In this document: positions 6,026-8,343 of the stretch, one piece after another
Layout: every line of letters begins with the position of its first letter
Position numbering within the stretch: the stretch's first letter is position 1
Assembly: GCA_025934455.1 (NCBI GenBank)
Contig: JAICYA010000070.1
Span: forward strand, 1-8,343
Length of the DNA stretch: 8,343 bases
Direction: 5' to 3'
Source: Rudaea sp.
GTDB taxonomy: Bacteria > Pseudomonadota > Gammaproteobacteria > Xanthomonadales > Rhodanobacteraceae
The notes under the pieces: model-generated
Told to the model about the DNA's origin: nothing
Database searches by the model: none
Seen by the model: the letters and a program-made list of their open reading frames with translations, nothing else
Position numbers and translations under genes: made by a program

Positions 6026-7017
6026 CCGGTTCGGATGGGTTCGATCCACCGTGGCTACTGCGCAATGCGCACGTGCAGTCGGTGCTGTCTTCGAGTTTCC
6101 TGCGGCGCATCGCGTTTCGCAGCAACGATGCCGTGCTGGAGCGCGGTGCCGACGAATGCATTCTCGACTGCGGCAACGGCGTGCGCCTGCAAGGCTTTCA
6201 TTCCGTGCAGAACATGCGCGCCACGCCGCGCGCCCTGGTGGTGCTGCTGCACGGCTGGGAAGGCAGCGCGCAGTCCAATTACATTTTGCACACCGGCGCA
6301 CGCCTGCTCGCCGAAGGCTGCGATGTGTTCCGCCTGAATTTCCGCGATCACGGGCAGACTCATCACCTGAATCGCGAGCTGTTTCATTCCTGCCGCATCG
6401 ACGAAGTGGTCGGCGCGGTGGCGGAAATCGCGCGGCGTTTTCCGGTGCGGCCGCTGGTCGTCGGAGGATTCTCGCTGGGCGGCAATTTCGCCCTGCGCGT
6501 GGCCCTGCGCGCACCCGCGGCTGGGATTCCGCTGTCCTGGACGTTCGCCGTGTGCCCGGTGGTCAGCCCGCGCGCCGGCCTTGCCGCCATCGAGGACGCG
6601 CCGTGGTTCTATGAGTTCTACTTCATGCGCAAATGGCGCGAGTCGCTGCGCCGCAAGCAGGCGTTGTTTCCCGACCGCGAACTGTTCACGCGCGGTGAAC
6701 TGCATGGTGGCCTGCGCGACCTCACGCGCCAGCTGGTCGAGCAGCACACGGATTTCGGCACGCTGGAAAATTACCTGGACGGCTATTCCATCGCGGGCGA
6801 CAGACTCGCCGCGCTCGCCGTGCCGGCGAACATCCTCACCGCCGAGGACGATCCGGTGATCCCCGTCGCGGGCTTCCGCGAACTGACATTGGCGCCGTCC
6901 ACGGAATTGACCATCGTCCCGCACGGCGGCCACTGCGGATTCATCCGCGACTGGCGTCTGCGCAGTTGGGCGGAGGATTTCATCCTCGCGCGGATGTCCA
7001 AGCGATTGGGAATCTAG
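6022..7017 (+). CDS. Alpha/beta hydrolase, YheT/ABHD1-3 family
   Basis: 331 residues, close to the usual length of this family (~320-340). The N-terminal FDPPWLLRNAHVQSVLSS matches the conserved FxPxxxLxNxHxQT-like opening of YheT/ABHD proteins. The hydrolase core shows HGWEGS (77-82, oxyanion region), NFRDHG (106-111), the nucleophile elbow GGFSLGGN with Ser151, the acid in EDDPVIP (Asp276 or Asp277) and the general base in HGGHCGF (His304), so the triad looks complete. There is no signal peptide. Eukaryotic relatives hydrolyse acyl-glycerols or phospholipids; the bacterial substrate is not established. It is translationally coupled to the PlsC-family gene by a 4-base ATGA overlap, which suggests a linked role in remodelling or turning over acyl lipids (inference). 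Confidence 0.9.
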   Translation: MTGSDGFDPPWLLRNAHVQSVLSSSFLRRIAFRSNDAVLERGADECILDCGNGVRLQGFHSVQNMRATPRALVVLLHGWEGSAQSNYILHTGARLLAEGCDVFRLNFRDHGQTHHLNRELFHSCRIDEVVGAVAEIARRFPVRPLVVGGFSLGGNFALRVALRAPAAGIPLSWTFAVCPVVSPRAGLAAIEDAPWFYEFYFMRKWRESLRRKQALFPDRELFTRGELHGGLRDLTRQLVEQHTDFGTLENYLDGYSIAGDRLAALAVPANILTAEDDPVIPVAGFRELTLAPSTELTIVPHGGHCGFIRDWRLRSWAEDFILARMSKRLGI

Positions 7018-7703
7018 ACGCGCCCCATCACCGGCAACAGTGCACCCGTCACCGCGCTGGCGCGGTCCGAGAGCAGGAACACGATCACGTCGGACAGTTG
7101 CGCGGGCGTTACCCAGCGCGAAAAATCGGCCTTGGGCATGTCGGCGCGGTTCGCTGCGGTGTCGATGGTGCTTGGCATGATCGCATTGACGGTGATCCCG
7201 CGATCCTTCAGTTCTTCGGCCAGCGCCTCGGTCAGGCGCGCGACGCCCGACTTCGATGCCGCATACGCGCCCATGCCGGCGCCGGCCTTGATCGATCCGG
7301 CTGCGCTGATGTTGACGATGCGTCCGGCACTTGAGGAAATCAGATACGGAATCGCCGCCTTGCTTGCCGCGACCGCGGTGCGCAGGTTCACGCGATACAG
7401 CAGGTCCCAGGTGTCGGCGCTGCCGTCGGCAAGGGTTTCCCAGCGAAACGTGCCGGCGATGTTGACCAGGCCATCGAGCCCGCCAAGTGCTTGTGCCGCC
7501 GCATCGATGGCGGACTTGGCCGCAGTCGCATCGGCCAGGTCGACGCCGCCGATGGCGGTCACGTTCGCCGCGATGGACGTCGGTGCCGCTGCGCGGTCGA
7601 TTGCGGCGACGCGTGCGCCCGCGGCGGCGGCACTTTCCACCATCGCCGCACCGAGCGCGCCGAATGCGCCGGTCACCGCAATGCGCTTGCCCTGAAGTTC
7701 CAT
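7014..7703 (-). CDS. Short-chain dehydrogenase/reductase (classical SDR)
   Basis: 229 residues from ATG 7703, with GGAGAA upstream on the - strand (CGGAGAATCGGCATG). It is a single Rossmann domain with TGAFGALG (11-18), Asp36 at the end of the second strand (which favours NAD over NADP), NIAG (81-84), Asn106, Ser133 in NISAAG and YAASK with Tyr147 and Lys151: a complete classical tetrad. ITVNAIMPSTIDTAANRADMP is the usual substrate-loop region, and the protein ends MGRV without a tail. The cofactor-binding region is alanine-rich and the beta2-beta3 part slightly short. The substrate cannot be told from sequence. It follows the S41 peptidase gene after 55 bases on the same strand, and its stop overlaps that of the hydrolase gene. 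Confidence 0.92.
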   Translation of the reverse strand: MELQGKRIAVTGAFGALGAAMVESAAAAGARVAAIDRAAAPTSIAANVTAIGGVDLADATAAKSAIDAAAQALGGLDGLVNIAGTFRWETLADGSADTWDLLYRVNLRTAVAASKAAIPYLISSSAGRIVNISAAGSIKAGAGMGAYAASKSGVARLTEALAEELKDRGITVNAIMPSTIDTAANRADMPKADFSRWVTPAQLSDVIVFLLSDRASAVTGALLPVMGRV

Positions 7704-7758
7704 GCCGATTCTCCGTTCAAGTCTTCAGGGCATTGTCGCCGATTGCGCTCGGTGTTGC

Positions 7759-8343
7759 TTAGTGTGCCGGCACTGCCGGCAACACTGGGTGGTAGTTCGG
7801 ATAGGCCGGATCCGGATACACCGGCGCCGGATGTTCCTTCAACGCCTGCATGAGTTCCGCGACGCCGCGCTCAAGCTGTGGATCGCGGCCCTGGCGCGTG
7901 ATGGACGGATCCTGCCAGACCTCGATGTCCGGGGCGATGCCGACGTTTTCCACTTCCCACTGTCCGTGCAGGCCGAACAGCGCCCAGCGTGGCGCGGTGA
8001 CGCGGCCGCCGTCGAGCAGCACTGGATAACCGCCGATGCCGACGAGGCCGCCCCAGGTGCGCTCGCCGATCAGCGGGCCGATCTGCTTGCGCTTGAAATA
8101 CCACGGCAGCGCGTCGCCGCCGGATCCGGAGAACTGGTTGATCAGCAACGCCTTCGGCCCAAAGATCGCCTGCGTCGGCTCGGTGTAGGTTTGGCCTTCG
8201 CGCGTCATCACCCGCGTCATCGCCGGGCGCGACAGATAATCGACGATGTAGTCGGCGAGTTGGCCGCCGTGATTGTAGCGCTCGTCGATCAGCGCGCCCT
8301 GCTTGTCGGTCTGCGCGAAGAAGTAACGGTTGAAATTGGTGAA
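7759..8343 (-). CDS. Tricorn-like S41 family peptidase, C-terminal part (5' truncated at window edge)
   Basis: The frame stays open to the right edge, so the last 194 residues are seen and the true start lies outside; the internal ATG at 8220 is not a start. The first 41 visible residues include GALIDERYNHGGQLADYIVDYLSRP, written here as motifs: ALIDERYN, HGGQLADYI. Next come LLINQFSGSGGDALPWYF with the presumed nucleophile Ser74 (codon 8124-8122), GERTWGG, and EVENVGIAPDIEV with Glu132. The Ser-Glu spacing of 58 residues equals that recalled for Ser965 and Glu1023 of Thermoplasma tricorn. Such bacterial proteins usually have a beta-propeller-like N-terminal part and a PDZ domain before this catalytic domain, and many are exported; none of that is visible here. 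The end is Pro/Tyr-rich (PAPVYPDPAYPNYHP). The 55-base gap to the SDR gene shows no obvious terminator. Confidence 0.9.
   Translation of the reverse strand, partial: FTNFNRYFFAQTDKQGALIDERYNHGGQLADYIVDYLSRPAMTRVMTREGQTYTEPTQAIFGPKALLINQFSGSGGDALPWYFKRKQIGPLIGERTWGGLVGIGGYPVLLDGGRVTAPRWALFGLHGQWEVENVGIAPDIEVWQDPSITRQGRDPQLERGVAELMQALKEHPAPVYPDPAYPNYHPVLPAVPAH

Noticed and set aside
5246..6514. 422-codon antisense open frame opposite the acyltransferase and hydrolase genes
   Set aside because: Arg/Ala/His-rich composition, no domain, and it lies across two well-supported genes with intact active-site motifs.
6055..6933. 292-codon antisense open frame opposite the hydrolase gene
   Set aside because: Low-information composition typical of a codon-bias shadow; the + strand gene has a complete Ser-Asp-His triad.

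Overview
This is a GC-rich bacterial chromosome segment. Several features suggest a gammaproteobacterium of the Xanthomonadales/Lysobacterales or a close relative: the E2 core resembles the gammaproteobacterial AceF type, the E3 carries its own lipoyl domain, and codon use favours G/C at third positions. This placement is inference from sequence style; no rRNA or marker gene is present.

Layout. (1) Positions 1-3197, + strand: the distal end of a pyruvate dehydrogenase operon. It holds the catalytic core of the E2 acetyltransferase (aceF, cut by the window edge), a small unrecognised gene with an Ala/Pro-rich linker, and lpdA, an E3 with an N-terminal lipoyl domain. The lpdA linker is largely encoded by an in-frame palindromic repeat. 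(2) Positions 3198-4659, - strand: a 2Fe-2S/FAD/NAD(P)H reductase followed by a small ABM-fold monooxygenase-like protein. The latter converges on lpdA, with the two stop codons abutting in the loop of a hairpin. (3) Positions 4730-7017, + strand: a YdiI-type hotdog acyl-CoA thioesterase, then a PlsC-family acyltransferase translationally overlapped with a YheT-type alpha/beta hydrolase. All three handle acyl groups. (4) Positions 7014-8343, - strand: the C-terminal part of a tricorn-like S41 peptidase followed by a classical SDR oxidoreductase. The SDR stop overlaps the hydrolase stop within a CTAG.

All genes belong to recognisable families except the one between aceF and lpdA. No mobile element with a transposase, CRISPR array, tRNA, rRNA or defence system was seen. 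The least ordinary items are the palindromic repeat domesticated as the LpdA inter-domain linker, the uncharacterised gene inside the pdh operon, and a perfect 17-bp dyad overlapping the probable -35 box of an apparently leaderless acyltransferase gene. I do not see convincing evidence of an entirely new biological system.
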